A stretch of DNA of 64,000 nt. Source: Cellulomonas edaphi. Lineage in GTDB: Bacteria > Actinomycetota > Actinomycetes > Actinomycetales > Cellulomonadaceae. The notes below the pieces were generated by a model. The model ran no database searches. It saw only the letters and a list, made by a program, of their open reading frames with translations, and was not told where the DNA came from. Shown here one piece after another: positions 47,149 through 56,123 of the stretch (positions are counted from its first letter, which is position 1; the number at the start of each line of letters is the position of its first letter). Location: positions 310,001 through 374,000 of the forward strand of contig NZ_JAUCGR010000002.1 in NCBI RefSeq assembly GCF_030362815.1, in the 5' to 3' direction. A program made the position numbers and the translations under genes.

Positions 47149-47576
47149 GGCGCCTCCCCCACGCGGCGGAACTCGTCCAGCGGGGCCGAGCTCGAGGCTG
47201 TCACGGACGTCGACCCGGGCAGGCCGAGGCTCGACAGGTCGGCCCAGGACACCGTGCAGCTGAGCTCGACGGTGAGGGTCTCGCCGCGCGCGAACGCACC
47301 CGTGAGGGTCGCCGGTCGGCACCGGGCGCTCGAGGGCAGGGCGGCGGCCGCGGACGTCCGTGCGGCCGCGCGGGCCGATGCGACGTCACGCTCGAGCGTC
47401 GCCGCGCGGACGGACTCGCGGGCCGCGGCCTGCACCTGTCCCTCGACGCTCACCAGCCGCCCGGCGGCGACCACCAGCATCACGACGAGCAGCATGATCG
47501 GGACGAGCACCACGACCTCCACCGCCATCGAGCCGCGATCGTCGACGCGGCGCACCGGCTCCCGGGCTCCCGTCAC
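47145..47576 (-). CDS. TadE-like pseudopilin
   Basis: 143 residues with GSMAVEVVVLVPIMLLVVML, a TadE-type processing site (Glu +5) and helix, then AARESVRAATLERD and a small beta domain with two cysteines. Pseudopilins of this kind help start Flp fibres. Coupled to its neighbours by 4-base overlaps on both sides. Confidence 0.85.
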   Translation of the reverse strand: MTGAREPVRRVDDRGSMAVEVVVLVPIMLLVVMLVVAAGRLVSVEGQVQAAARESVRAATLERDVASARAAARTSAAAALPSSARCRPATLTGAFARGETLTVELSCTVSWADLSSLGLPGSTSVTASSSAPLDEFRRVGEAP

Positions 47577-47989
47577 CGGTCCTCCCGGAACTTCTCGACC
47601 GGACCCTCGACGCTCTGCGAGACGCGCGGCGCCAGGCCCGGGATGATCTCCTGCGACCGGCCTGTCACCGTGGCGCGGACGCGATCCCCCGGCAGGCGGA
47701 TGACAGTGACCGTGACGTCGTGCAGGTTCTTCTCGCCCACGGCCGCGGCATAGGTCTCGCCGCGCGCAGTCGCGGCAGCAAGCGCCGCGTCCGACCCGCC
47801 GCCCGTGCGCGCGACGCGGGCGGCCTCCCGCGCCGTGGCGCCGGCGACCTCCTGGCCGAACCAGCTCAGCGCGAACTGCACGATCAGGAAGGTCACGAGC
47901 ATGAGGACAGGCGTGTACAGCACGAGCTCGATCGCGGTGGTGCCGCGATCACGCTGCTCGCGCCGGACCCGGCGTTGCCACCAGCTCAC
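47573..47989 (-). CDS. TadE-like pseudopilin
   Basis: 138 residues. The basic leader VSWWQRRVRREQRDRG precedes TTAIELVLYTPVLMLVTFLI, the TadE signature, followed by ATAREAARVARTGG. GTG at 47989 overlaps the Flp pilin stop by 4 bases, which places it directly behind the major subunit. Confidence 0.87.
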   Translation of the reverse strand: MSWWQRRVRREQRDRGTTAIELVLYTPVLMLVTFLIVQFALSWFGQEVAGATAREAARVARTGGGSDAALAAATARGETYAAAVGEKNLHDVTVTVIRLPGDRVRATVTGRSQEIIPGLAPRVSQSVEGPVEKFREDR

Positions 47990-48216
47990 GGACCACCCGG
48001 CGCGGCGGGGTCGGTGTCGAGGTTGTTGGCGGAGGCCACGACCTTGTCGTAGATGATCTTGCCGACGAAGGCGGTCAGCAGCACCAGGATCCCGGTGATG
48101 ATGACCCACTCGATCGCCGACGCCCCGAGGTCCTCGGTGCTGCGCGCCCGCGCGAAGCGCCGGCGCAGCTCCATGAGCATGAACCCCTGCGGCGTGAGGG
48201 GAGACAGACTGAACAT
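47986..48216 (-). CDS. flp: Flp/Tad major pilin
   Basis: A 76-residue prepilin. After a leader ending EDLG comes ASAIEWVIITGILVLLTAFV (Glu at +5, then a hydrophobic helix) and a short hydrophilic tail, as in Flp pilins. ATG at 48216 with an AAAGG ribosome site 6 bases ahead. The 46-base gap before it is one of the few in an otherwise overlapping operon. Confidence 0.88.
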   Translation of the reverse strand: MFSLSPLTPQGFMLMELRRRFARARSTEDLGASAIEWVIITGILVLLTAFVGKIIYDKVVASANNLDTDPAAPGGP

Positions 48217-48262
48217 GTGGTGCCTTTCTGGTTGAGCCGTCGGACGACTGCGGCTGACCCGA

Positions 48263-49183
48263 CTACCCGCTGGTGAACACGTTGGTCATGGCGGGGTACA
48301 GCAGGAACACGAGGAACCCGACGCAGAGCAGCAGCTGGGCCACGAGCATCGACTGGGAGCTCTCGCCCGCCTTGCCCTCGGACTCGGCGAGCTCGCGCCG
48401 GCGCAGGGAGCCGGCCCGGGCGGCGAGCGAGTCGCGCACCTTCGCGCCGTCCTCGGCGACGAGGGCGAGGGCGGCGGCCAGGTCCCGGAGCTCGTCGATG
48501 CGCAGCTCCTCACCGAGCAGGCCGAGCGCCGACCACGGCGTGCGGCCGTGCAGGCGCGCGGACCCGAGCGCGTTGCGGATGCGGACCATGCCCCAGCTGT
48601 CGCTGAGCTCCGACGCGCTCTGGAGCGCCTCCGGCACGCCGCGCCCGCCGGCGAGGCTCATGGCGACGAGGTCGAGGAACGACCCGACCACGTGCCGGAA
48701 GTCGCGGCGCCGCGCAGACGCCTGCCCTCGCACCATGAGGCTCGGCAGCCAGGCGCCGACGAGGGCGGCGAGCAGGCTGAGGGCGAGCGGCGCGGCGAAC
48801 GACACCGAGCCGCCGACCACGGCCGCGACGCTCGCGAGCACGATGGGCACGAAGAAGCCGGCCACCGCGCTCAGCACCGAGGTGGCCAGGTGCGCCTCGA
48901 GCGTGCGGCCCACGACGGCGAGGTCCGAGCGCAGCTGGCCCAGCTCGACCCCCACGCGCGAGAGCGCGTCCGCGGTCGACCTGCCCAGCGTGCGCTTCCA
49001 CGCGGCGTCGGAGGCCCGTCCGGGGTCGGCCGCGACGGTCTGAGCGCGCTCGCGCACCTCGGCCCGGCGCACGTCCAGACGCGCCAGGGCGCTCGCCGGC
49101 TGGGTCCGCGGCGGTGCCACGACCAGCACGAGGAGCAGCACACCGAGCCCGACGACGGCACCGGCCAGCAGGACGACGATCAT
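48263..49183 (-). CDS. tadC: Tad pilus platform protein TadC
   Basis: A GspF-type inner-membrane platform of 306 residues. N-terminal helix (residues 2-22), two central helices around residues 125-165, a GspF core (HVVGSFLDLVAMSLAGGRGV) and a C-terminal helix LVAQLLLCVGFLVFLLYPAM. Its ATG overlaps the tadB stop by 4 bases. Confidence 0.9.
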   Translation of the reverse strand: MIVVLLAGAVVGLGVLLLVLVVAPPRTQPASALARLDVRRAEVRERAQTVAADPGRASDAAWKRTLGRSTADALSRVGVELGQLRSDLAVVGRTLEAHLATSVLSAVAGFFVPIVLASVAAVVGGSVSFAAPLALSLLAALVGAWLPSLMVRGQASARRRDFRHVVGSFLDLVAMSLAGGRGVPEALQSASELSDSWGMVRIRNALGSARLHGRTPWSALGLLGEELRIDELRDLAAALALVAEDGAKVRDSLAARAGSLRRRELAESEGKAGESSQSMLVAQLLLCVGFLVFLLYPAMTNVFTSG

Positions 49184-50034
49184 CGGCCGTCCTCCTCGAC
49201 GAGGAAGCGCGCGGGCATGTCGACGCCGGAGAGCCGCTTCATCCACCAGAAGCCGGCGGCGAACAGTGCCCCGATGACCAGCAGCACCACCTGGCCGGTC
49301 GCCGAGTCGTACGGCTCGACGTAGTCCGGGTTCGCGAGCGTGATGCCCGCCATGACCGCGAGCGAGAAGATCGTCACGATCTGTGCCGAGCGTCGCGTGG
49401 AGCTACGTCCGGCCGTGACGCGCTGGCGCATCTCGAGCTCGGCGCGCGCGGCCTCCGACAGCGAGGTGAGGACCTGGCGCAGGCCCGGGCCGCGCAGCTT
49501 CGCGTTGAGCACGAGCGCGGCGACCACGAGGTCGGCGCTGGGGTCGTCGAGGTCGTCGGCGAGCCCGCGCAGCGCGACGGCCAGCGGGACCCGGACGCGC
49601 AGCCGGTCCACCAGGAGGCGCAGCTGGGGCTGGATGGCCGGTGACGCGGCGTAGACCGTGGCCGGGATCGCCTGCTCGAGGCCAACCGCCCCCGCGATCG
49701 TGTCGCGCAGCGACTCGGTCCACGACGCGAGCCCCTCGAGCCGCGCGGTCTGCCGCTTCTCGGCCTTCGCACCGCCGAGCAGCGACGGCGCCGCGAGGGC
49801 GAACGCACCGGCGCCCACGGCCGCCACCGGCCACTGCGTGACCACGAGCGTCACGAGGCCGACCGCGGCCGCGACCAGGCCGCGCTTGCGCGCTCGGCCC
49901 ATCGAGCTGGGGCCGCCGCGGCGCACCTTCGGCGGGGCCGGCGTGGTGCCCATGATCGCCACCACGAGCAGCAGGATCCCGGCGCCGACCACGGCACCGG
50001 CGGCGATGACCAGGAGCGTGGACGCGGGGATCAT
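49180..50034 (-). CDS. tadB: Tad pilus platform protein TadB
   Basis: 284 residues, type II secretion F-domain protein. Helices lie near the N-terminus (about 6-27 and 47-80) and C-terminus, with a cytoplasmic core LASWTESLRDTIAGAVGLEQ and SLSEAARAELEMRQRVTAGR. It pairs with TadC to form the platform for TadA. ATG at 50034 overlaps the tadA stop by 4 bases. Confidence 0.9.
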   Translation of the reverse strand: MIPASTLLVIAAGAVVGAGILLLVVAIMGTTPAPPKVRRGGPSSMGRARKRGLVAAAVGLVTLVVTQWPVAAVGAGAFALAAPSLLGGAKAEKRQTARLEGLASWTESLRDTIAGAVGLEQAIPATVYAASPAIQPQLRLLVDRLRVRVPLAVALRGLADDLDDPSADLVVAALVLNAKLRGPGLRQVLTSLSEAARAELEMRQRVTAGRSSTRRSAQIVTIFSLAVMAGITLANPDYVEPYDSATGQVVLLVIGALFAAGFWWMKRLSGVDMPARFLVEEDGR

Positions 50035-51344
50035 CGCGCACCACCCAGCGCGTAGGACGGCTGGTAGCCCACCGCGACGAGGTCGTCGAGCGAGGCGATC
50101 GGGGCCGCGGCCGCCGCGACGCCGTCCGAGCCCGCCGCGAAGATCTCGCTCGACAGCACGCGCCCGTCGACGCCGTTGACCTCGCGGATGCTGGCCACGT
50201 AGCGGCGCAACCGCCCGCCCGTCGAGTAGTCGTTCTGCTTCTGCACGAAGACGACGAAGTCGATCGCGCCAGCGATGAGCATCATCGTGGCCTCGACCGG
50301 CAGCCGCTCGACCGACTGGATGGCGTAGGTGGAGATGCGGTTGAACACCTCGATCGAGCTGTTGGCGTGGATCGTCGAGAGCGAGCCGTCGTTGCCCTGG
50401 CTCATCGCGTTGAGCATCGTGACGATCTCGTCGCCCAGCACCTCGCCCACGATCACGCGGCTCGGGTTCATGCGCAGGCTGCGCCGCACGAGCTCGGACA
50501 TCGGGATCGCACCGTTGCCCTCGGAGTTGGGCAGCCGCTCCTCGAAGGACACGACGTTGGGGTGCAGGTCGGGGAACTCGCCGAGGCCGAGCTCCAGCGC
50601 GCGCTCCACGGTGATGAGGCGCTCGTGGGGACCGATCTCGTTGGCGAGGGCCCGCAGCATGGTGGTCTTCCCGGCGTTGGTGGCGCCCGCGATCATGATG
50701 TTCTTGCGCGCGGCCACGGCTGCCGACAGGAATGCGGCGACGTCGGGCGTCACGGAGCCGAACCGGACCAGGTCGTCGAGGTGCACGCGGGACAGCCGCG
50801 ACCGGCGGATGGAGATCGCGGGCCGCGAGCACACGTCCATGACGGCCGACAGGCGGCTGCCGTCCGGGAGCCGCAGGTCGAGCTGCGGGTTGGCCGCGTC
50901 GAACGGGCGGCTGGTCAGCCCGGAGTAGGCACCCAGGATCTGCACCAGCTCGACGAGCTCGTCGTCCGACTCGGCGACCGGACCCCACCGCTCCTCGCGC
51001 CCGTCGCCGTACTGCACGAACACGTTGTCGAACCCGTTGATGTCGACGTTCTCCACGTCGGGGTCGTCCAGCAGCGGCTGCAGGCGGCCGACGCCGTACA
51101 GCGCGGCGTGGATGCCGGCGGAGATCTCCTCCTCGTCCTGCGGCGTGGGCGGCGTGCGCCCGCTGGCCATCTCGCCGCGGGCGTGCGCGTCGAGCACGCG
51201 CGCGATGACGGCACGGGCGAACTGTCGCTCGTCCTCGCTCGACATCGCGGGCAGTCCCGCGGCCGCGTCGTCGCGCCGCTGCCGGGCGAGGACGTCCGCG
51301 ACCTCCTCGCGCAGCCGGCGGACGAGCGTCTGGTCCAGGCTCAT
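50031..51344 (-). CDS. tadA: Tad pilus assembly ATPase TadA/CpaF
   Basis: A 437-residue secretion ATPase. An N-terminal helical domain precedes the core: LLDDPDVENVDINGFDNVFV, Walker A AGATNAGKTT, Asp-box equivalent TVERALELGLGEF, Walker B VIVGEVLGDE and His-box STIHANSS. This is the CpaF/TadA signature and differs from PilB and PilT. ATG at 51344 overlaps the TadZ-like gene stop. Confidence 0.95.
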   Translation of the reverse strand: MSLDQTLVRRLREEVADVLARQRRDDAAAGLPAMSSEDERQFARAVIARVLDAHARGEMASGRTPPTPQDEEEISAGIHAALYGVGRLQPLLDDPDVENVDINGFDNVFVQYGDGREERWGPVAESDDELVELVQILGAYSGLTSRPFDAANPQLDLRLPDGSRLSAVMDVCSRPAISIRRSRLSRVHLDDLVRFGSVTPDVAAFLSAAVAARKNIMIAGATNAGKTTMLRALANEIGPHERLITVERALELGLGEFPDLHPNVVSFEERLPNSEGNGAIPMSELVRRSLRMNPSRVIVGEVLGDEIVTMLNAMSQGNDGSLSTIHANSSIEVFNRISTYAIQSVERLPVEATMMLIAGAIDFVVFVQKQNDYSTGGRLRRYVASIREVNGVDGRVLSSEIFAAGSDGVAAAAAPIASLDDLVAVGYQPSYALGGAR

Positions 51345-52126
51345 GCGCGTCCCCGCCCCAGGCCTGCGCGGGCGTAGTGCCGCGACTCGGCGAGCTCGTG
51401 CACCGGCGCCACCAGCTGGCGGGCCGAGCGGACCAGCAGCGACCGGTCGATGCCGCGTGCCACCCGGGCGGCGATGACGTCGGCCGACTTCTGGTCGATG
51501 CCGACCGCGCCCAGCACGGGGATCGACAGGCCCGCGTGGCCCAGCAGCAGCTCGAGGTCGCGGACCGCGCCGGTCTCGCGCGGCTCCGTGACGGCGATGA
51601 CGCCGATCGCGGGCATCGGGCGCATGCCCGAGTCCATGGTGGACAGCCAGCGCAGCCGCTCGCGCAGGTGCGCGTAGCCCTCGATGGTCGGCCGCACGAC
51701 GAACACGAGCGCGTCCGAGTCGAGCACGAGCGGCAGGACCGGGCTGTCGGGCGTCAGGCGGCCCACGTCGGCCAGCACGGTGCCGGGGTGCTGGCGCAGC
51801 ACCGCGCCGAGCGAGGGCCACACGGGACCCATGCCGGCCACCTGCCCGGGCGACTGCACGCCGCACACCACCTGCAGGCCGCCGTCGATCGTCTGCAGGT
51901 GCGGCTCGAGCGAGGTGACGCCGCGGCGCGCCTCCACGGCGAGCGTGAGCAGGCCGACGTCGGGGTCGAGCGGGCTGCCGTCGGGCGCCGGCGACCACAG
52001 CGAGACGTCGCCGCCCGCCGGGTCGCCGTCCACCAGGACCACGTCCTGGGGCCAGACCGAGGCGAGGACGCGCGTCGTCGTCGTGACGCCGGGCGAGCCC
52101 TTGGCCGAGGCGATCGAGACGAGCAC
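51341..52126 (-). CDS. TadZ/CpaE-like MinD-fold protein
   Basis: A 261-residue ParA/MinD-fold protein thought to place the Tad apparatus. It has VLVSIASAKGSPGVTTTTR, a deviant Walker A in which the usual GKT is GVT, then LVDGDPAGGDVSLW and VLADVGRLTPDSP as the switch and Walker B-like regions. It may bind but not hydrolyse ATP. GTG at 52126, one base after the CpaB stop. Confidence 0.8.
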   Translation of the reverse strand: MLVSIASAKGSPGVTTTTRVLASVWPQDVVLVDGDPAGGDVSLWSPAPDGSPLDPDVGLLTLAVEARRGVTSLEPHLQTIDGGLQVVCGVQSPGQVAGMGPVWPSLGAVLRQHPGTVLADVGRLTPDSPVLPLVLDSDALVFVVRPTIEGYAHLRERLRWLSTMDSGMRPMPAIGVIAVTEPRETGAVRDLELLLGHAGLSIPVLGAVGIDQKSADVIAARVARGIDRSLLVRSARQLVAPVHELAESRHYARAGLGRGRA

Positions 52127-52127
52127 G

Positions 52128-52844
52128 TCAGTCGTCCTCACCGACGGGAGCGCCGCGCGACACGAGCGTCGCCGCGAGCGAGCCGTCCGCGGCGACCGCG
52201 GCGACCTTGGGGCCGGCGGACGCGTCGACGATGAAGGTGGCGACCGTGCCGCCGGACGACGAGTCACCCTCGCGCACCGAGCTGACCCGGGCGTCGGGGA
52301 CCAGCACCGTGCCCTCGCCGTCGACGACCTGGACCAGCTGGACGACGTCGCCCGCCTCCAGCCCGCTCGCGGGCACGCGCCCGTCCGCGAGCGAGGCGCC
52401 GACGGCGACGGACCCGGGCTGCAGTGGGGCGCTCTCGACGAGCATCGTCGTGTCGAGCAGCTGACCGCCGACGAGCGACACGCGCGCGTACTGCCCCACG
52501 ACCGCGTCCTTGGAGTCGGCCGAGATGAGCGAGGTGCCCTCCGACGCGACCGACGTGGTCACGAGGTCGCCCGAGGTGATCTGCGCGCCCGCGGAGACGT
52601 CGCGCGCGAGGGCGAGCACGGGCACCCGCGAGTCCTGGCGAAGAGCGACGAGCCCGGCGATCGCCGCGCCGCCCACGATCAGCAGGACAGCGAGCACCGC
52701 CAGCAGCGGACGCCGCTCACGCGGCGCCTTCGGGAGCCGGTCCCCCGTGCCGACACCCGCAGCCGGGGCGAGCCCGCGAGCCTCCCGCGTCCGACGACGG
52801 TCGGTGACCCCGTCCTGCGGCGTCGTGCCCGTGTTCGTCGTCAT
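52128..52844 (-). CDS. cpaB: CpaB/RcpC-like SAF domain protein
   Basis: 238 residues: a polar N-terminus, membrane helix (about 48-68, LAVLAVLLIVGGAAIAGLVA), then a SAF domain (VPVLALARDVSAGAQITSGD and VGQYARVSLVGGQLLDTTML). In diderms it helps the outer-membrane secretin; in monoderms the role is unclear, perhaps wall passage. First gene of the Tad operon, 134 bases after hisS. Confidence 0.88.
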   Translation of the reverse strand: MTTNTGTTPQDGVTDRRRTREARGLAPAAGVGTGDRLPKAPRERRPLLAVLAVLLIVGGAAIAGLVALRQDSRVPVLALARDVSAGAQITSGDLVTTSVASEGTSLISADSKDAVVGQYARVSLVGGQLLDTTMLVESAPLQPGSVAVGASLADGRVPASGLEAGDVVQLVQVVDGEGTVLVPDARVSSVREGDSSSGGTVATFIVDASAGPKVAAVAADGSLAATLVSRGAPVGEDD

Positions 52845-52889
52845 GCATCCCCCTGGTTCCGCGCTGCTCGGCCACTACGACCGGTTGGC

Positions 52890-52895
52890 ACTATA
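52890..52895 (-). promoter_or_regulatory. Possible -10 element for the Tad operon
   Basis: TATAGT on the minus strand inside the only A/T-rich patch (TGTTTATAGTGCC) of the 134-base hisS-cpaB gap, 46 bases before cpaB. No good -35 partner is seen. Confidence 0.4.
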
Positions 52896-52978
52896 AACAG
52901 CGCCTTTCGGACACGCCTGCCCAGTCCGCGTTCCGACGCGCTTGTCACCCGATCGGAGGGCCGCCCCCGCGCGCGTGC

Positions 52979-54346
52979 TCACGGGGTCGTCGCGACCACC
53001 CGAGGCCATCGGTCCTCGGCCGGCGGCGCCCACACCTGCGGGTCCGCCTCGACCTGGTCGCCCGAGCGGATGTCCTTGACCTGGCCGAGCGCGTCGGCCC
53101 CGTCGGCGGGGAACCAGACGAACGGGATGCCGCGACGATCGGCGTGCCGGATCTGCTTGCCGAACTTCGCCGCCGCGGGAGCGACCTCCACCGGGATGCC
53201 GCGGGCCCGCAGGGTCGCCGCGACGGCGTCGGACCGGTGCCGCTGGTCCTCGGCGTTGACCGCGACGAGCACCGCGCTGGGCACCGACCGGGTGGCGCGC
53301 ACGAGGCCCGCGCTCAGCAGCCGCGAGACGAGCCGGGAGACGCCGATCGACAACCCGACGCCGGGGTAGCTGTTCGCTCCGTCGGACGCCAGCGTGTCGT
53401 ACCGACCGCCCGAGCAGATGGACCCGAGCTGCTCGTGGCCTACGAGCACCGTCTCGTAGACCGAGCCCGTGTAGTAGTCGAGCCCGCGCGCGATCTTGAG
53501 GTCGGCGACGACGACGCCCGGCGCGCGCTCGGCCGCGGCCCGCACCAGCGCGCCGAGCTCCTCGAGGCCCGCGTCGAGCAGCGCGTGCCCGGCGCCGTGC
53601 ACGTCGGCGAGCGCGCGCACGCGCTCCACCACCGTGGCGTCGGAACCGCTGATGGCAGCGAGCTCGAGGCACGCTGCGGCCTGCTCGGTGCTCGCGCCCG
53701 TCTCGGCGACGAGCAGCGCGGCAACGGCGTCCGGGCCGATCTTGTCGAGCTTGTCGATGGAACGCAGCACGCCCTCGACGTCGTCGAGCCCGAGGCCTCG
53801 GTAGAAGCCCTCCGCGACCTTGCGGTTGTTGACCAGGATCCGCACCGGCGGCACCCCGATGGCCTGGAGCTCCCCGAGCGCCTCGGCGATCACCAGGGGC
53901 AGCTCCACCTCGACGTGGTACGGCAGCGCACCCGCCCCGACCACGTCGATGTCGGCCTGCACGAACTCCCGGAACCGACCGTCCTGGGGGCGCTCGCCAC
54001 GCCAGACCTTCTGGATCTGGTAGCGGCGGAACGGGAACGCGAGGTGACCGGCGTTCTCGAGCACGTAGCGCGCGAACGGGACGGTGAGGTCGAAGTGCAG
54101 CCCCAGCTGGCCACCACGCTCGGGGGGCGCGTCCGGGTCCTCCTGCAGCCGGCGCAGGACGTACACCTCCTTGGAGGTCTCACCCTTGCGCAGCAGCTGG
54201 TCGAGCGGCTCGACCGCCCGCGTCTCGATCCCGGCGAACCCGTGGAGCTCGAACGTGCGGCGCAGCACGTCGAGGACGTGCTGCTCGACGATGCGGCCCT
54301 CGGGCAGCCACTCGGGGAATCCGGACAAGGGGGTCGGTCGCGCCAT
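52979..54346 (-). CDS. hisS: Histidine--tRNA ligase
   Basis: Class II synthetase charging tRNA-His. The 455-residue protein has motif 2 (FRRYQIQKVWRGERPQDGRF), the HFDLTVPFARYV segment, the histidine A loops (GLDYYTGSVYE and ICSGGRYDTLA) and the C-terminal anticodon-binding domain. ATG at 54346 (MARPTPLSGFPEWLPEGR); the frame is open 13 codons further without a ribosome site. It follows the metallo-hydrolase gene after 73 bases. Confidence 0.96.
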   Translation of the reverse strand: MARPTPLSGFPEWLPEGRIVEQHVLDVLRRTFELHGFAGIETRAVEPLDQLLRKGETSKEVYVLRRLQEDPDAPPERGGQLGLHFDLTVPFARYVLENAGHLAFPFRRYQIQKVWRGERPQDGRFREFVQADIDVVGAGALPYHVEVELPLVIAEALGELQAIGVPPVRILVNNRKVAEGFYRGLGLDDVEGVLRSIDKLDKIGPDAVAALLVAETGASTEQAAACLELAAISGSDATVVERVRALADVHGAGHALLDAGLEELGALVRAAAERAPGVVVADLKIARGLDYYTGSVYETVLVGHEQLGSICSGGRYDTLASDGANSYPGVGLSIGVSRLVSRLLSAGLVRATRSVPSAVLVAVNAEDQRHRSDAVAATLRARGIPVEVAPAAAKFGKQIRHADRRGIPFVWFPADGADALGQVKDIRSGDQVEADPQVWAPPAEDRWPRVVATTP

Positions 54347-54419
54347 GGCCCCGATCCTTCCAGACGTCGCGCGGCGGGCGAGCACGGTGCCCGCTCGTCG
54401 GCCCGATCAGTCGGCCCGG

Positions 54420-55136
54420 TCACAGGTACGGGTTGCGCCCCAGCTCGGTCGCGATGTCGCTCGTCGGGCCGTGGCCGGGGACGACCAGCGTCGCCGGGGG
54501 CAGCGCGGCGACGACGTCGCGCAACGTCGTCGCCATCCGCTCGCCGTCGCCGCCCGGCAGGTCGGTGCGGCCGATGGTGCCGGCGAACAGCACGTCGCCG
54601 GTGAACGCGACGGGCTCGCCGTCCACGTCGAGCAGGTAGAGCGACGAACCCTCCGTGTGCCCGGGCGCGTGGCGCGCGACGACCCGCAGACCGCCGAGCT
54701 CCAGCACCGTGTCCTCGTCGCGACCCCGGGTGGCGTCCGACCCGAACGTCCGCACGTCCGCCGGCGGTCGGTACGCGGCGGGGTCGACGCCGACCGCGGC
54801 GATCGCCTGGGCCAGGGGGCCGCCGCGGTCGTGCGGGGCCGCCCCGCCGAGCAGGCCGAGCGTGCCGAAGGGGTCGTCGAGGCGGTAGGCGTCGGCGGCG
54901 TGCAGGTGCAGCGGAACGCCCAGCGCCTCGCACAGCGCGCCCGTGTCCCACGTGTGGTCGACGTGCCCATGCGTCGCGAGGACCGCGACCGGGCGCAGGT
55001 CGTGCTCCCGCACGTACGCGACGACGTCCTCGGTGACGCCGACGCCCGCGTCGACGACCACGCACGAGCGGTCGTCCGCGACGACGACCGTGCACCGAGC
55101 CCCGAACACCGGCGAGACGACCGCGAAGACCTCCAT
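54420..55136 (-). CDS. MBL-fold metallo-hydrolase, glyoxalase II-like
   Basis: A 238-residue zinc hydrolase. Metal motif THGHVDHTWD, then APGHTEGS, FTGDVLFAGTIGRTDLPGGD and VPGHGPTSD hold the expected His and Asp ligands of the glyoxalase II/YcbL group. The natural substrate is not known. ATG start at 55136. Linked to hisS as in M. tuberculosis (Rv2581c-Rv2580c, from memory); divergent from the cyclophilin gene. Confidence 0.9.
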   Translation of the reverse strand: MEVFAVVSPVFGARCTVVVADDRSCVVVDAGVGVTEDVVAYVREHDLRPVAVLATHGHVDHTWDTGALCEALGVPLHLHAADAYRLDDPFGTLGLLGGAAPHDRGGPLAQAIAAVGVDPAAYRPPADVRTFGSDATRGRDEDTVLELGGLRVVARHAPGHTEGSSLYLLDVDGEPVAFTGDVLFAGTIGRTDLPGGDGERMATTLRDVVAALPPATLVVPGHGPTSDIATELGRNPYL

Positions 55137-55225
55137 GGCGCGACCGTACCGGTCCAGACCCGCCGCCGTTGCCGGACTGTGACCTGGGTGCGCGCCCTGC
55201 TGGTGGTGGCGGCCCGCGCCTTGCC

Positions 55226-55231
55226 TAGACT
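55226..55231 (+). promoter_or_regulatory. Possible -10 element for the cyclophilin gene
   Basis: TAGACT sits 89 bases before the GTG at 55320 in the divergent gap with the metallo-hydrolase gene. No clear -35, so support is weak. Confidence 0.35.
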
Positions 55232-55319
55232 GTCCCGGGTTCCCCTGTGCGATGCGGCATGACCCGTGTCGTCGCACCGACAGGGCCGTCGACGGCAGAC
55301 GACACATCGAGGAGAGTGC

Positions 55320-56123
55320 GTGTCCAGCAAGCGCGAGCGCGAGTACGAGCAGCGCCGGTACGAGAAGTGGCAGCAGCGCCAGGCGGAGCACCGCGCCGCC
55401 CGTCGCCGCCAGCGCATCGTCGCCGGCTCCGTGCTCGGCGGGCTCCTGCTGGTGATCGCCATCGTGGCCGTCGTGGGGGCCACCAAGGACGACGACACCC
55501 CGACCGCCTTCGCGACCGACACCCCCCCGGCGTCCGCCAGCGCCGAGCCGACCGCCAGCGGCGAGCCCACGGCGAGTCCCGGGCCCTCGGCCACGCGCGA
55601 CCCGCTGACGCCCGACCCGGCCCTCGCCGAGGCGCGCACGTGGACCGGAAGCCTCGACCTCAGCCAGGGCGACATCGGCATCAGCCTCGACGGCGCCGCC
55701 GCGCCGCAGGCCGTCGCGAACTTCGTGACGCTCGCGGACAAGGGGTTCTTCGACGGCACCAAGTGCCACCGGCTCACCACCTCCGGCATCTACGTCCTGC
55801 AGTGCGGCTCGCCGGACGGCACGGGGACCGACGGCCCGGGATACTCGTGGGGACCCATCGAGAACGCCCCGGCTGACGGCGTCTACCCCGCGGGGACGAT
55901 CGCCATGGCGCGCGTCGGCAACGACGGCAGCTCCATGGGCAGCCAGTTCTTCCTTGTCTACAAGGACAGCACCATCCCGGCAGACGCTGCGGGCGGTTAC
56001 ACCGTGTTCGGCCACATCACGTCCGGCCAGGACGTGCTGACGGCCATCGCCGACGCGGGCACCACGGAGGGGACCGAGTCCCCGGTGCACGACGTCATCA
56101 TCGAGGGAGTGAAGGTCAAGTGA
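55320..56123 (+). CDS. Membrane-anchored cyclophilin-type peptidyl-prolyl isomerase
   Basis: 267 residues. A charged cytoplasmic N-terminus (SSKREREYEQRRYEKWQQRQ) precedes a membrane helix (about 32-52), a Pro/Ser/Thr/Ala linker and a cyclophilin domain: DGAAAPQAVANFVTLADKGF, FDGTKCHRL, GTIAMAR and SQFFLVYKDS, all conserved. It should help fold exported proteins. GTG start after GAGGAG. Its stop overlaps the DUF349 start as GTGA, so the two are co-translated. Confidence 0.92.
   Translation: MSSKREREYEQRRYEKWQQRQAEHRAARRRQRIVAGSVLGGLLLVIAIVAVVGATKDDDTPTAFATDTPPASASAEPTASGEPTASPGPSATRDPLTPDPALAEARTWTGSLDLSQGDIGISLDGAAAPQAVANFVTLADKGFFDGTKCHRLTTSGIYVLQCGSPDGTGTDGPGYSWGPIENAPADGVYPAGTIAMARVGNDGSSMGSQFFLVYKDSTIPADAAGGYTVFGHITSGQDVLTAIADAGTTEGTESPVHDVIIEGVKVK

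Noticed and set aside
54168-54214. Short inverted repeats inside hisS as a regulatory element
   Set aside because: They fall in coding sequence with normal codon pattern and have no T tract or known leader form.
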